Source: Perkinsus marinus ATCC 50983 (Eukaryota > Perkinsozoa > Perkinsida > Perkinsidae). Taken from it: a stretch of 55,177 nucleotides of DNA. How positions within the stretch are numbered: position 1 is the first letter of the stretch; every line of letters begins with the position of its first letter. The notes under the pieces are model-generated. The model worked only from the letters and a program-made list of their open reading frames with translations. It was not told the origin of the DNA and did not search any database. The translations under genes were made by a program, and so were the position numbers. Below, piece after piece: positions 23,772 to 34,139 of the stretch. The stretch is taken from positions 20,362-75,538 of the forward strand of contig NW_003205702.1 of NCBI RefSeq assembly GCF_000006405.1, written 5' to 3'.

Positions 23772-24613
23772 TTACAGACGTCTACCCCTCATTGAACCTG
23801 AACGATAAAACGTCTCCGGGGAGATTCGAACCTGCGCCCCCCTATACCAACACTTACCAACCGGAGGCGGACGCACGAAGGCCCAATCAGCTGTAACCGG
23901 CGTTTCCAAGATCATTTTTCCGCTCATACCTGCACCAACCACCTACTAAGGTAGCAGCAGCAGGGTATTCCTCACCAGAAATGGCGCTTGAGGCTTCCGA
24001 TTTACTCTCATACTCGATGAGACAATACCCCTTCACGAAACCTGATAGCAGTGAACCCAGTATTGCTCTCCTCAGCTTGGGAGTTTCCTCACTAATTAGG
24101 GTAGAAATGTACAGAAACCAACGCGAATTTGCTCATAAATTTCATATTGTCACCAACACATGTAGTTGACCATGTGCATATTTTCCCCCTACTAAAACGA
24201 ACCCATCTGATTACCTGTACGCCGATCCAGATTCAAATGCAAGTTACGAACATCTCCAAACTCCATCGCAACCTGAACATTTTTTCAGCGAGCGTTTCTC
24301 TGAAAAAAAATCTACCTCCATCACGTCGTCCTCCTGCGTTTCCTCATGGAGTCCAGTAAGGAAGATCACCCACCCCTCGATAGCTGATTACAAACAATAA
24401 AAAGAAACTCCCTACACCTGAGCTCATCTCACATCTCGCGGGAGCTCCCGGCTGAGTAGCAGCTGAAGACTCCGAGTCCGTGTCCATCGAAGTCGCCCCC
24501 TCAGCACCAGAATCCAAAGAATCGAACACTCCGGACTTTCCCGAGTATCTAAATCATATATAACTCTTCTTGTTGTCATCCGAGCTGTACCTGTCTTCGC
24601 TGATGCTCGCCAT
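23772..24613 (-). CDS. RBM8A: RNA-binding protein 8A (Y14), exon junction complex core
   Basis: Y14 pairs with Mago in the exon junction complex left on spliced mRNA. Exons 24613-24591, 24548-24433, 24383-24316, 24272-24215, 24041-23976, 23929-23858 and 23797-23772 total 429 nt, giving 142 residues. The single RRM is unmistakable: SIEGWVIFLTGLHEETQED, then FGDVRNLHLNLDRRTG, then VKGYCLIEYESKSEAS, then TPVTADWAFVRPPPVGSM. It ends RGRRL, a shortened version of the arginine-rich tail. The N-terminus is acidic and Ser-rich as in other Y14 proteins. Intron 24214-24042 holds a single intron element and intron 23857-23798 is a tRNA-like piece. Human protein: 174 residues. Confidence 0.93.
23798..23857 (-). 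repeat. Short intron made of a tRNA 3'-half-like piece (Y14)
   Basis: A 60-nt intron, GTAAGT...CAG. Sense strand carries GCAGGTTCGAATCTCCCCGG (B box and 3' arm) followed by AGACGTTTTATCGTTCAG, the T-run serving as the pyrimidine tract. Stems are imperfect, so it is a relic and not a gene. Confidence 0.65.
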
Positions 24614-24778
24614 AGTTAATACGGAGATCGGCCGAAAGGAAGAGGACCAAACTACGATGAAATCCTATTGTCACTATAACACCAATCAGCAATTGTCGAG
24701 GAGGTAGAAACAATATCGTAGTACTAGATCATTTACGTTAGTAATAGACAACAACGTTGGTAAGTAGCGAAGGGTTGA

Positions 24779-27700
24779 TCACGTGGAGGGAACCTTGGAC
24801 GCCTTCGCCTTACCCCCTTTCTTCTGAGATCAAACAGTGTCGAAAATAACGGCTGGTCAATCCTACTTGGAACTTCCGTTTCTTCAACGCTTTCGCCTTC
24901 TGAACCTGCATAGTAATATTCAAGGAAAAAGCGCACGCCCTGGTGATCGATTGTTGAGCATTTTCAAACTTACTTCTTCCTTGCTAGGTTCTACTTCCTC
25001 TTGAGCCTTCTGAGTTGCCCTGAGAACCCCAAGACGTAACAGAGTGGGAAAGCATGCACATGGTCAACTACATGTGTTGGTGACAATACGAAAATTCGAA
25101 AAATTTTCTCGATAATTCTTATTGGTTTCTGTACAAATTCTTGTATAATTAGTTCTAGGAAACTCCTGAGCTCAGCTGAGGAAAGCGAACATATATTCAT
25201 ACTCCAACACTGTATAGGAAACTCCTGAGCTCAGCTGAAAAAAGCGAACATATATTCCTACTCCAACACTGTATAGGAAACTCCTGAGCTCAGCTGAGGA
25301 AAGCGAACATATATTCCTACTCCAACACTGTATAGGGAAATCCTGAGCTCAGGTGAGGAAAGCGAACATATATTCCTACTCCAACACTGTAGAGGAAACT
25401 CCTGAGCTCAGCTGAGGAAAGCGAACATATATTCCTACTCCAACACTGTAGAGGAAACTCCTGAGCTCAGCTGAGGAAAGCGAACATATATTCCTACTCC
25501 AACACTGTATAGGAAACTCCTGAGCTCAGGTGAGGAAAGCGAACATATATTCCTACTCCAACACTGTATAGGAAAATCCTGAGCTCAGGTGAGGAAAGCG
25601 AACATATATTCCTACTCCAACACTGTATAGGAAACTCCTGAGCTCAGCTGAGGAAAGCGAACATATATTCCTACTCCAACACTGTATAGGAAAATCCTGA
25701 GCTCAGCTGAGGAAAGCGAACATATATTCCTACTCCAACACTGTATAGGAAACTCCTGAGCTCAGCTGAGGAAAGCGAACATATATTCCTACTCCAACAC
25801 TGTATAGGAAACTCCTGAGCTCAGCTGAGGAAAGCTGAGCTCCTACTTCTGCTTCTCCTAGCTGAGGAAAGCTAAATCCAATCCATCGCGACTCCTACTT
25901 CTGCTTCTCCAATTTCCGTCTTTTCTTCGACATTTTCAGCTGCGTTTTCTTTTCCTCAGGAGGCGGCAGTTTACCCTCTTCTTGAGGGAAATCGTCCATC
26001 ACAGAATCCATGAACTCAGTAGTCCTGAAAAAAAGCAATCTTCCTCAACTACATGTGTATGTGAACTTGAGTTCAAACGCCTACAACAACACGGCTCACG
26101 AGGAATCATCAAATTAGAACTGCTGAGTTTACTATATGTGCATATGAAAAACACCAGTGGAAAATATATTTCACCACTTGATGACGCTCCAAAATTACCA
26201 TTTGTCTTCTCCCCAAGCGTGCGTAACAGCTTCGGTGGGTCGACGGTCCTTCCTAACACCTAACACAAAAAACGCATCTGCCGTCTCAGTCCAGTTTGCA
26301 GTGGCATACGTTGAGGAATCTCGTTGCTGAACTTCTGCAATTTGCACACGAAAAACCCGTCCATATTGTGAACCTGTTACCAGAAAAAATATCAACTTCA
26401 ACCGACAAGATTGTCACTCACATGCGGAAAGAATCTCCTCGAATGCTTAAGACTAGGATGGAATTGCTTTCCTCGAAAAGAAGTGAAACCCTCCGAGCCG
26501 AAGTTGACCACGTCGTCGAAGGCAACCACGCGAACGTTGCGAGCTTTCAGAATCTAACACGGGGAATGTTCCTATTCCGTAACAATATCAATCTCACAGC
26601 GTCGATAACCATTTCGTCTTCTTCGACCGCCATAGAACATGTACCTGCGGGGAGAAATTTGTAGGGTACAGTGCGTGCCAATTTGATATGCAAATGTGGA
26701 GAATGTGCGTCATTTTCTATTCCGGGATTAATGATAGTGAACAACTTGTCGCTATCACAGTCTCGAAAGGTTACTTTTATCACATCACATGTTCATAGCA
26801 ATGTTAACATTGTATATGCGATATAGTTTAATCTCGGAGAAAATAACACACATTTGCATATCAAATTGGCACTTACTATAATATAAGACTATAGTAAAAC
26901 ATCTGATCACCAATTTGTTGGTATTCGATGCATTACAGGGTGAACCTAGCCGCTCTACAAATTTTTCATATTTCGAAAAGATAACTGAGTGAATCGATTG
27001 ACATCAACGTTTTAGAAACGTTCTGTAGTCTATAATCACACTCTCTCATCGAAGAAACAGCACCTCAAAATTCTAATTTGCTTCGCGCTGTAGTTTATGA
27101 ATAGCAACCACCTATCCAAAGTCGGCCCGCTCTCACCAGGAACCCGAGAAATAACGTTCCCTAGGGTTTGATAACAAAAGGGAAAATATGTTACTAATGT
27201 GATGATGACATTCACATGGGGGAAACTGATTGAAGAATGTGTTCCTAGCCATACGTGGAAAATTCAAAATGATTTCCTCCCCGAAAACCTTATAGGTTCC
27301 TAATACTTACTATATACAACAACACCGCCTTCTCCTGTAGTTTTAGTGTCAGCGTCCACCATATCAATCGCTGATAGAAGTAACTCACGTTGAAGCGCAG
27401 CATGCTCGGTGAACTCCTTGACGTCTGATAAAAAGTGCACGCCGTGGGAGTCGAACCAGGGACCTCCCGATGGCTAGACGGACGGCTTACTTCGCTTAAC
27501 TTTGATCTTCGGATCACGAGCGATGATACCAGAACCACTGCAAGGAGCATCCAAGAGTACCTACTTAAAAGTACTGATCTCCTCGAAACTCTTCATGCAC
27601 TTACCCTATCCAGTTTGGGCAGCATGTCCTTCAACTTTCTCCCATCCATAGCAGTTACCACGACGTTGGAGAGGCCGAGACGATGCACGTTCGCGATCAA

Positions 27701-29816
27701 AGCCGTGCATCTGAATTCACAAAGCACAGCTGAGGAAAGCGAACATATATTCCTACTCCAACACTGTAAGGAAACTCCTGAGTTCAGGTGGGGAGAGCGA
27801 ACATAAATTCCTACTCCAACACTGTATAGGAAACTCCTGAGCTCAGCTGAGGAAAGCGAACATATATTCCTACTCCAACACTGTATAGGAAACTCCTGAG
27901 CTCAGCTGAGGAAAGCGAACATATATTCCTACTCCAACACTGTATAGGAAACTCCTGAGCTCAGCTGAGGAAAGCGAACATATATTCCTACTCCAACACT
28001 GTATAGGAAACTCCTGAGCTCAGCTGAGGAAAGCGAACATATATTCCTACTCCAACACTGTATAGCAAACTCCTGAGCTCAGCTGAGGAAAGCGAACATA
28101 TATTCCTACTCCAACACTGTATAGGAAACTCCTGAGCTCAGGTGAGGAAAGCGGACATATATTCCTACTCCAACACTGAACTAAACTGATAGAACCTGCT
28201 TACCGGTCCTCCCTCAGATCGTTAGCAAAGAGAACGCCTTGGTTCTGCATCATCTGCCCGATGTAAGTAGTCTTGCCACCAGGAGCTGAAGAGCAATCCG
28301 TAGGTCCCAGGTTCGATCCCGGCACTCGTCAATTCTACCTGCACTCATATCTAGCACAGTTTCCCCTGGCTGGGCATTGAGAGCTTGAACAGGAACGAAC
28401 GATGATGCGGACTATGCAAAAAAAAATCACAATATCGGAAAAAATCGCGCACTTACCTGCAGCATATAACGGCCCGAGAGGTACTCCGGAGTGGCTCCAA
28501 TAGGCACCTTCGACTCCTTCACAGTCAGGCCGACCTGAACACATCGAAATTCTCCCGAAAATGTAAATCTCGCTCGCCCGCCAACCTTCGTCCACTCTCC
28601 CGTTGGTTCCACCTGGCAGCCTCGAGCGATCAGCTGCTGTGCCAAAAGACGCCTCCGAGTCTGTTAAAAAAACTTCGCTCCGCCTACTTTCTGATTCTTC
28701 CCCCCACCTTTATGGTGTTGGCACGAATTGTCATCGGTCTCGGCCTGTCGTTGGCCTCGAATAACTGCACGGCTTCGCCAGGAGCGAACATATCCAAAAT
28801 GTACCTAAGGAAAAAGAATTCGCATCATCGCAGACCGCAGGCCCTCTTACGCTGCTAGTTCTTCATTATAGCCGTAGTAGTTGGCACACAGTCGGGCCTG
28901 AAAAATATCCATTTTGTACAATTTGCTTCGCTCCGCCGAATTTTCACCAATTCCTCCCGCAACTCCTTGCTGGTGCATCCCTGCTTACGAATAGCCTCCT
29001 TGCCAGCTGCCAACATACGGATGACCTCCTCAAGGCCTGACCAGACACCCAATGACCCGGGTTCAATCCCAACACCCGACAATATTCCCATACTACGCTT
29101 CTTGAGAGTAGGAATGTCCACGACGGCACTTGAAGAGATTGCTGCCTCCCCCGCTCCTTCAGCTTCCTCGAACTCCTCCATCTGAGATGAATTCTGACGG
29201 GTTTTCACATCGATCGACCCCTACCGCAGCCGCTTGCTTGAGATCCTCCTCGTCGGCCTCATCTGGCAGCTCCTCATCATCAACGTACCCGCCTTCCTCC
29301 TCATCATCATCACTGCCAAAGCCGGAGACTTCCTCCCCCTCCTCTTCTTCCTCGTCATTGTCATCGCGAGGCCTCTTCTTGCCAGCAGGTATCAGCAGGC
29401 CCTCATCGAGATCCTCAACATCATCATCATCACCTGTAGCAACCAGTACAATACTGACCATGCCATATACAGTAGCCTACCCAGAAGATCCTCTTGATGA
29501 TGATCAACCGTCTCCTCTTCCTCCTCTAAGGCCTCCTCTTCCTCCCCTTGGGCCTCCTCTTCGTCATCTTCCTCAGCGAGAGGAGCCTCTTCCTCAGACT
29601 CCTCAATAGTCTCCTCAGCTTCTACCTCCACCTCAGGGGTCTCCTCGTGCAGGACCTGACCATTAACGTGGATTGACATCCATTTCCTTCTACCGCTACC
29701 TCCACTGCTTCAGTCTGTTCCTCAGGCTCCTCAGAAGTCTCCTTCTGCTGAGCGACCTTCTTTTCTTTGTTGATGAAGGCCTGCTGACGCCTTACCTTCC
29801 TTGAACGCCTTGCCAT
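24779..29816 (-). CDS. NOP2: NOP2 (NOL1/NOP2/Sun) rRNA cytosine-5 methyltransferase
   Basis: Nucleolar enzyme that methylates 25S/28S rRNA and is needed for large-subunit assembly. Twenty-two exons (29816-29700, 29655-29481, 29433-29225, 29181-29097, 29036-28948, 28897-28851, 28804-28708, 28660-28586, 28534-28457, 28411-28339, 28285-28204, 27710-27605, 27560-27491, 27424-27311, 26644-26598, 26553-26422, 26373-26310, 26259-26199, 26024-25899, 25019-24974, 24905-24867, 24823-24779) total 1977 nt, 658 residues. Motifs: RPRPMTIRANTIK, KVPIGATPEYLSGRYMLQ, LDMSAAPGGKT (SAM site; the usual D-M-C is D-M-S), LLDAPCSGSGIIARDPK (one catalytic Cys region), VVVYSTCSMAVEEDE (second catalytic Cys), GFTSFRGKQFHPSL, NMDGFFVCKLQKFSN. 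N-terminus acidic, C-terminus Lys-rich (KKGGKAKASK). Introns hold two satellite arrays, MITEs and three tRNA-like pieces. Confidence 0.96.
25157..25836 (+). repeat. 59-bp intronic satellite array, about 12 units
   Basis: Lies in NOP2 intron 25898-25020, inverted relative to the gene. The matching half-element (AGTGGGAAAGCATGCACATG) is at 25045-25150. Three units have GGTGAGG. The last unit is cut and followed by a duplicated CTCCTACTTCTGCTTCTCC (about 25849 and 25893), the second copy of which is the real exon end and donor. Confidence 0.95.
26669..26876 (+). mobile_element. MITE family B, complete with TA flanks
   Basis: Best-preserved copy: TA at 26667-26668, then CAGTGCGTGCCAATTTGATA on the left, and TCAAATTGGCACTTAC then TA on the right. 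Inverted ends of about 29 bp. It lies in NOP2 intron 27310-26645. TA target duplication and CAGT ends point to mobilisation by a Tc1/mariner-type enzyme (established for such MITEs; here inferred). Confidence 0.88.
27147..27302 (+). mobile_element. Repeat family D, copy 3
   Basis: Lies in NOP2 intron 27310-26645, directly next to the donor, so on the minus strand the intron begins GTAAGTATTAG followed by the element. Same length and order as the copies at 14339 and 15463. Confidence 0.8.
27425..27490 (-). repeat. Short intron made of a tRNA-like piece (NOP2, intron 13)
   Basis: A 66-nt intron with donor GTAAGC. Sense strand reads GGTCCCTGGTTCGACTCCCA then CGGCGTGCACTTTTTATCAG: T arm, acceptor-like end and a five-T run that forms the pyrimidine tract. 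Confidence 0.7.
27725..28178 (+). repeat. 59-bp intronic satellite array, about 8 units
   Basis: Lies in NOP2 intron 28203-27711, inverted relative to the gene. It directly abuts the acceptor region. Unit 2 is aberrant (GGTGGGGAGAGC) and the last has GGTGAGG. Confidence 0.95.
28286..28338 (-). repeat. Short intron made of an antisense tRNA-like piece (NOP2, intron 10)
   Basis: A 53-nt intron. The plus strand, antisense to the gene, reads GTCCCAGGTTCGATCCCGGC then ACTCGTCA, a T arm and acceptor end. It sits between the two exons that encode the SAM-binding motif. Confidence 0.65.
29037..29096 (-). repeat. Short intron made of an antisense tRNA-like piece (NOP2, intron 4)
   Basis: A 60-nt intron, GTAGTA...GGTCAG. 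The plus strand, antisense to the gene, reads GACCCGGGTTCAATCCCAAC then ACCCGACA. Confidence 0.65.
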
Positions 29817-30164
29817 TGAATAGTTCGGACTGGAAGAGCTGAAGTACGAAATCGATATTCACGTCATGAACTTTTGTCAAAAATGTGAAACATGAATCGC
29901 TTCGCTCCGCTCAACTTTTCACGCGCCATAAAATTACCCGGCTTAGTGATAGCACTATGCGAGTATCTTGAGGCCCTCTTGTACGTATCTACGATGGGCC
30001 GACCTCACCTGTCGAGGATTAACTGCTGTGCGCTAGCAGCTTCACGTGCAGCTCACCGAGGCTGCTTTTTTTGGAGGAGAAATTGTGGTTCGAATCGAAA
30101 TGGAGATTCTCGTGTAGCCGTCTTGACGGGACTTGTCGTTTTTTGTTGATTCTACTACGACCTG
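29817..30164. promoter_or_regulatory. Divergent NOP2 / AP-4 mu intergenic region
   Basis: 348 bp between two divergent start codons, so both promoters must lie here or within neighbouring sequence. It contains one copy of TCGCTCCGC (29902). No TATA-like element is obvious; an open frame at 29892-30149 has no support. Confidence 0.4.
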
Positions 30165-33100
30165 ATGGCAGCAGCGACGGTCCTCGACTCGGTATCTCAG
30201 TTTTATATACTCTCACCACGAGGAGATACCATCATCACGAGGGACTGTAATGAGGGGGAATCTTAGGTTGCGCTGTGGAAGATTCAAAGGAGGTCCATTG
30301 TGATTGCTCTCATTTAGTTCGAGGCGACATCGTCAAGGGCACGGCTGAGATCTTCTTTCGGAAAGCGAAGTTTTGGAATGGCGGTGAGCCGCCGCCGATT
30401 TTCGTAATACTAGGAAGGGGACTGAAGTTCGCTGTCAAATCGATCGTTTGTCCATTTTCGGACCTATTTTGAATCTTTCTAGAACCTAGATGGGATATCC
30501 TACATCTATGTCAAGCGGTCTGGTCTCTACTTCGTCCTCACGACCCAGTGTAACGTGAGTCCCATGTGGGCAATAGAGCTCCTTAACAACATGATCAAGG
30601 TGAGGAGGTCCCGGGTTCGAACCTCGGCAACGGCACATTATTTTTGTAGGTTATCAAAGACTACTGCGGGGTTCTCAACGAGGAGTCTCTTCGGAAGAAT
30701 TTCGTCTTAGTATATGAGATCCTAGATGAAATGATCGATTTCGGCATACCACAAACCACCAACACTGAGGTTCCTCGTCCCTCACTTCAACATTGTCGTC
30801 ATCTCGATCGAGCAGGTCCTCAGAAACTGCGTTCATAACGAGGCTATTATGGTTTCGGATAGTCCTGGTACGGTCACCGGCGGTGGCATCCTATCGTCAC
30901 TGCCAGCCTTCAACACTAGTCGAACTATGCCTTCTACAGCGGTAAGTTACCGAATCGGGGAAAAGATATTTTTCATGCCCACAGGTCCACCGACCAATCG
31001 GCCCGGTAGCTCAGCACGTCCCACAAGCTCCCCCGCAAGTGCCAGTGTCGGCGGCCAACTCCACTATAGCGGCGGCTCAGAGTGTGGCCTCCTCGGTAGG
31101 CTGTTTTTACTCAGATTTGGTCGAGTTGTGGTATAGGTTATTTCTACGGCGACTTCAGCAGTTTCTAGTATGGCTGCTGGACACATTCCTGGAAAGGCCG
31201 TACCGGGAGATCAGAAAAATGAAATATTCGTGGATATTTTAGAGCGACTTACGGTATGAGCTCCTCGAGAAAACGAGTGCTGACGGTAGTCTCTCAGGTG
31301 CTGATGAACGCACAAGGCCAGGTCTTGAATAGTAGCATTGACGGGTCAATCCAGATGAAATCGTGAGAGTGCGGTATGAAAAATATTATCGGACATTGCC
31401 TCTAGATACCTTATGGGAAACCCAGAGTTGCGGTTGGCATTGAATGATGATCTCGAAATACTCAGCCAGCCGAGAGAGGCCGCGCCGATGCCCAATTATG
31501 GAGGAGGACCACAGCAAGCGGTCGTGCCTGTCGATGATTGTAATCGATGTGATGGTTGCAGAGAAAATGAGGTGCAATTTTTAGGTACATTTCATCCTAG
31601 GGTTGACCTCAGCGACTTTGACTCACAGAGGATTCTCTCGTTCGTCCCACCTGATGGTGAATTCAGTGTTATGAACTACCGCATAGATTCGGGTAATTGT
31701 AGTCGTGCTGGTAGCATTGTTGGAGTAGGAATATATGTTCGCTTTCCTCAGCTGAGCTCAGGAGTTTCCTATACAGTGTTGGAGTAGGAATATATGTTCG
31801 CTTTCCTCAGCTGAGCTCAGGAGTTTCCTATACAGTGTTGGAGTAGGAATATATGTTCGCTTCCCTCACCTGAGCTCAGGAGTTTCCTATACAGTGTTGG
31901 AGTAGGAATATATGTTCGCTTTCCTCAGCTGAGCTCAGGAGTTTCCTATACAGTGTTGGAGTAGGAATATATGTTCGCTTCCCTCACCTGAGCTCAGGAG
32001 TTTCCTATACAGTGTTGGAGTAGGAATATATGTTCGCTTTCCTCACCTGAGCTCAGGAGTTTCCTATACAGTGTTGGAGTAGGAATATATGTTCGCTTTC
32101 CTCACCTGAGCTCAGGAATTTCCTATACAGTGTTGGAGTAGGAATATATGTTCGCTTTCCTCACCTGAGCTCAGGAGTTTCCTATACAGTGTTGGAGTAG
32201 GAATATATGTTCGCTTTCCTCACCTGAGCTCAGGAATTTCCTATACAGTGTTGGAGTAGGAATATATGTTCGCTTTCCTCACCTGAGCTCAGGAGTTTCC
32301 TATACAGTGTTGGAGTAGCAATATATGTTCGCTTTCCTCACCTGAGCTCAGGAGTTTCCTATACAGTGTTGGAGGAATATATGTTCGCTTTCCTCAGCTG
32401 AGCTCAGGAGTTTCCTATACAGTGTTGGAGTAGGAATATATGTTCGCTTTCCTCAGCTGAGCTCAGGAGTTTCCTATACAGTGTTGGAGGAATATATGTT
32501 CGCTTTCCTCAGCTGAACTCAGGAATTCCCTCACTAATTATAGAATTCGGGTAGAAGTGTACAGAAGCCAATAAGAAAATTACCAAAATTTCCTCAGAAT
32601 TTCCATATTGTCACCAAAACATGTGCATATTTTCATTAATGTTGTTTGTGACTCAGAGTTCCGTCCGCCCTTCCGGGTCACTCCCTTTGTTGACTCTGTA
32701 TCGCAATACAAGGTCGAGCTCGTGGTGAAGATTCGCGCTGAGGTGGTATCTTTGAAAATCTTCGCGGTGCGTTGGGCAGTTGATTCGACAGGTGCCCGAG
32801 TCCAACTATGGTGGGAATATTCAAATGACGATTCCGACGCCGCCTGGGACGGCGTCTGTGAATTGTGATACTTCTGCTGTTGGAGGTAAGGTCGTGCTCG
32901 AGTTGGGATCTCGTACGGTTGTTCCAGTGTTGGAGTAGGAATATATGTTCGCTTTCCTCAGCTGAGTCTAGGAATTTCCTCACTAGTTGAAGGAGTTTAC
33001 ATGAAAATCCGGTGTAAATGTACAGAAAACACTGAGAATTTTCCAAAATTTCCTCAGAATTTTCATCAACATATGTGTGTGACCATATGCATACTTTCCT

Positions 33101-34009
33101 TCCCCCACACACTGGCTTGCTCAGGAGCATTCGTGGGCGCGGGCCCTCGAGGAATGCAGAAGCCGCCACCTGTACAGCAGAGTGCCGACTTTGTTGAGTC
33201 TGAGAGGAAACTGTATTGGAATATAAAGAAGCTCCAGGGAGGGCACGAATGTGAGTAGGGTTAGGTACTTCACGAATGTTGTCCATGGGCGAGACTCAAC
33301 ACATGAGGGAAAGTTAGTTATGTGATTTGCGAGATGGTTAAGGGCGAGCGCTGTGCAAATGCATATTTGGTTTTTCCTCATTATGAAAATCTGAGAATAT
33401 CTGCTAATTTTCTGAAAAATGTCTTATTTTCACCAAGACGTGTAGTTGACTAAGTGCATATTTTTTCCACACTGAAGCAGTTTTGGAGGAATATATGTTC
33501 GCTGTCCTCACCTGAGCTCAGAAGTTTCCTCACTGATTATAGAAATCGGATAGAAGTGTATAAAAACCAATAAGAATTTCCCAAAATTTTCTCACAATTT
33601 TCATATTGTCACCAACACATGTAGTTGACCATGTGCATATCGCCCTCACACTGAAGTTTTTGCTAGGCACTCTCCGAGCTCGTTTGAATTTCGCTCAACC
33701 CGTGAGCGGAAAACCGCGGATTGGTCCTCTAGCTCTTACGTTTGAGGTCCCAATGTACGTAGTGAGCGGCCTTCAAGTGAAGTAATGCCAGGGGACCTAT
33801 TTCGTATCTTTTGATGGGGAACCTTAGATACCTCCGAATTGCAGATCGATATCAGAGTATGCCTTATGGTTCGGCACAGCCTCCTCAGGGAGCTCAGGGA
33901 AATCCGTGAGTTAGCTTCGCTCCGCCTTTTTTGTGAGGTTGTTTGTTGAAGATACCGATGGGTCCGCTATGTGACGCAAAGCCAGAGTTATATAATAAGG
34001 ATGGACTGA
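30165..34009 (+). CDS. AP4M1: AP-4 adaptor complex subunit mu
   Basis: Medium subunit of the AP-4 coat that selects cargo at the trans-Golgi. Exons 30165-30246, 30318-30403, 30483-30599, 30650-30769, 30816-30941, 30985-31081, 31159-31253, 31298-31362, 31406-31692, 32657-32742, 32792-32885, 33125-33250, 33667-33781, 33828-33905, 33952-34009 total 1632 nt (543 residues; human 453). Longin part: SVSQFYILSPRGDTII, KGTAEIFFRKAKFWN, GVLNEESLRKNFVLVYEI, DEMIDFGIPQTTNTEV. C-terminal mu-homology part: FHPRVDLSDFDSQRILSFVP, PDGEFSVMNYR, LTFEVPMYVVSGLQVKYLRI, and WVRYVTQSQSYIIRMD at the end. KGxAEIFFRKxKFW favours AP-4 over AP-1/2/3. Uncertain spots: the junction 31081/31159 and a possible 30-nt intron near 31550. 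The linker is longer than in human. Confidence 0.94.
30600..30649 (+). repeat. Short intron made of a tRNA 3'-half-like piece (AP4M1)
   Basis: A 50-nt intron, GTGAGG...GTAG. Sense strand: GTCCCGGGTTCGAACCTCGG, CAACGGCACA, then TTATTTTTGTAG. Nearly the whole intron is T arm, acceptor end and T-run; the T-run is the pyrimidine tract. Confidence 0.75.
31718..32532 (-). repeat. 59-bp intronic satellite array, about 14 units (largest)
   Basis: Lies in AP4M1 intron 31693-32656, inverted relative to the gene, with the other element half (CATATTGTCACCAAAACATG, 32607) after it. Eight of 14 units have GGTGAGG on the minus strand. Two units have lost 4 nt (GGAGGAATATATG). Confidence 0.95.
32925..33113 (-). 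mobile_element. Complete single intron element (introner-like), 189 bp
   Basis: One whole unamplified copy in AP4M1 intron 32886-33124. It begins CAGTGTTGGAGTAGGAATAT and ends CCCCCACACACTG, so the ends are short imperfect inverted repeats (CAGTGT..GG / CC..ACACTG). Internal landmarks are CTTTCCTCAGCTGAG and a late ATGTGTGTGACCATATGCAT. The pyrimidine-rich right end leads straight into the real acceptor. Confidence 0.75.
33476..33652 (-). mobile_element. Complete single intron element, about 177 bp
   Basis: Second copy in AP4M1 intron 33251-33666, from CAGTTTTGGAGGAATATATG to GCCCTCACACTG. It is flanked by GAAG on the left and AAG on the right, possibly a 3-bp target duplication. A partial third copy precedes it (about 33360-33470). 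Confidence 0.7.
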
Positions 34010-34139
34010 GTGTTCGAGACTACTCTACTCTCAAGCTGGGTTTACTACAGTTTCTCGCGGTCTTCAGTTCATCGCTTGCTGTGTTTTTGGAACTCTTATG
34101 CTCAGTTCGTTTTCAGTTATTTATTTATAAACGATTCCA

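Noticed and set aside
23820-23900. Minus-strand tRNA near 23.85 kb
   Set aside because: Only the T arm is tRNA-like; the upstream part is a Y14 exon encoding DWAFVRPPP.
27425-27491. Non-canonical TT-AG or GT-CA intron in NOP2
   Set aside because: Using the donor GTAAGC a few bases further gives a canonical intron and a protein of exactly the family's spacing (DPKIKVKRNVKEFTEH).
32678-33381. Minus-strand open frames of 202 and 86 codons across AP4M1
   Set aside because: They overlap AP4M1 exons with clear family motifs on the plus strand.
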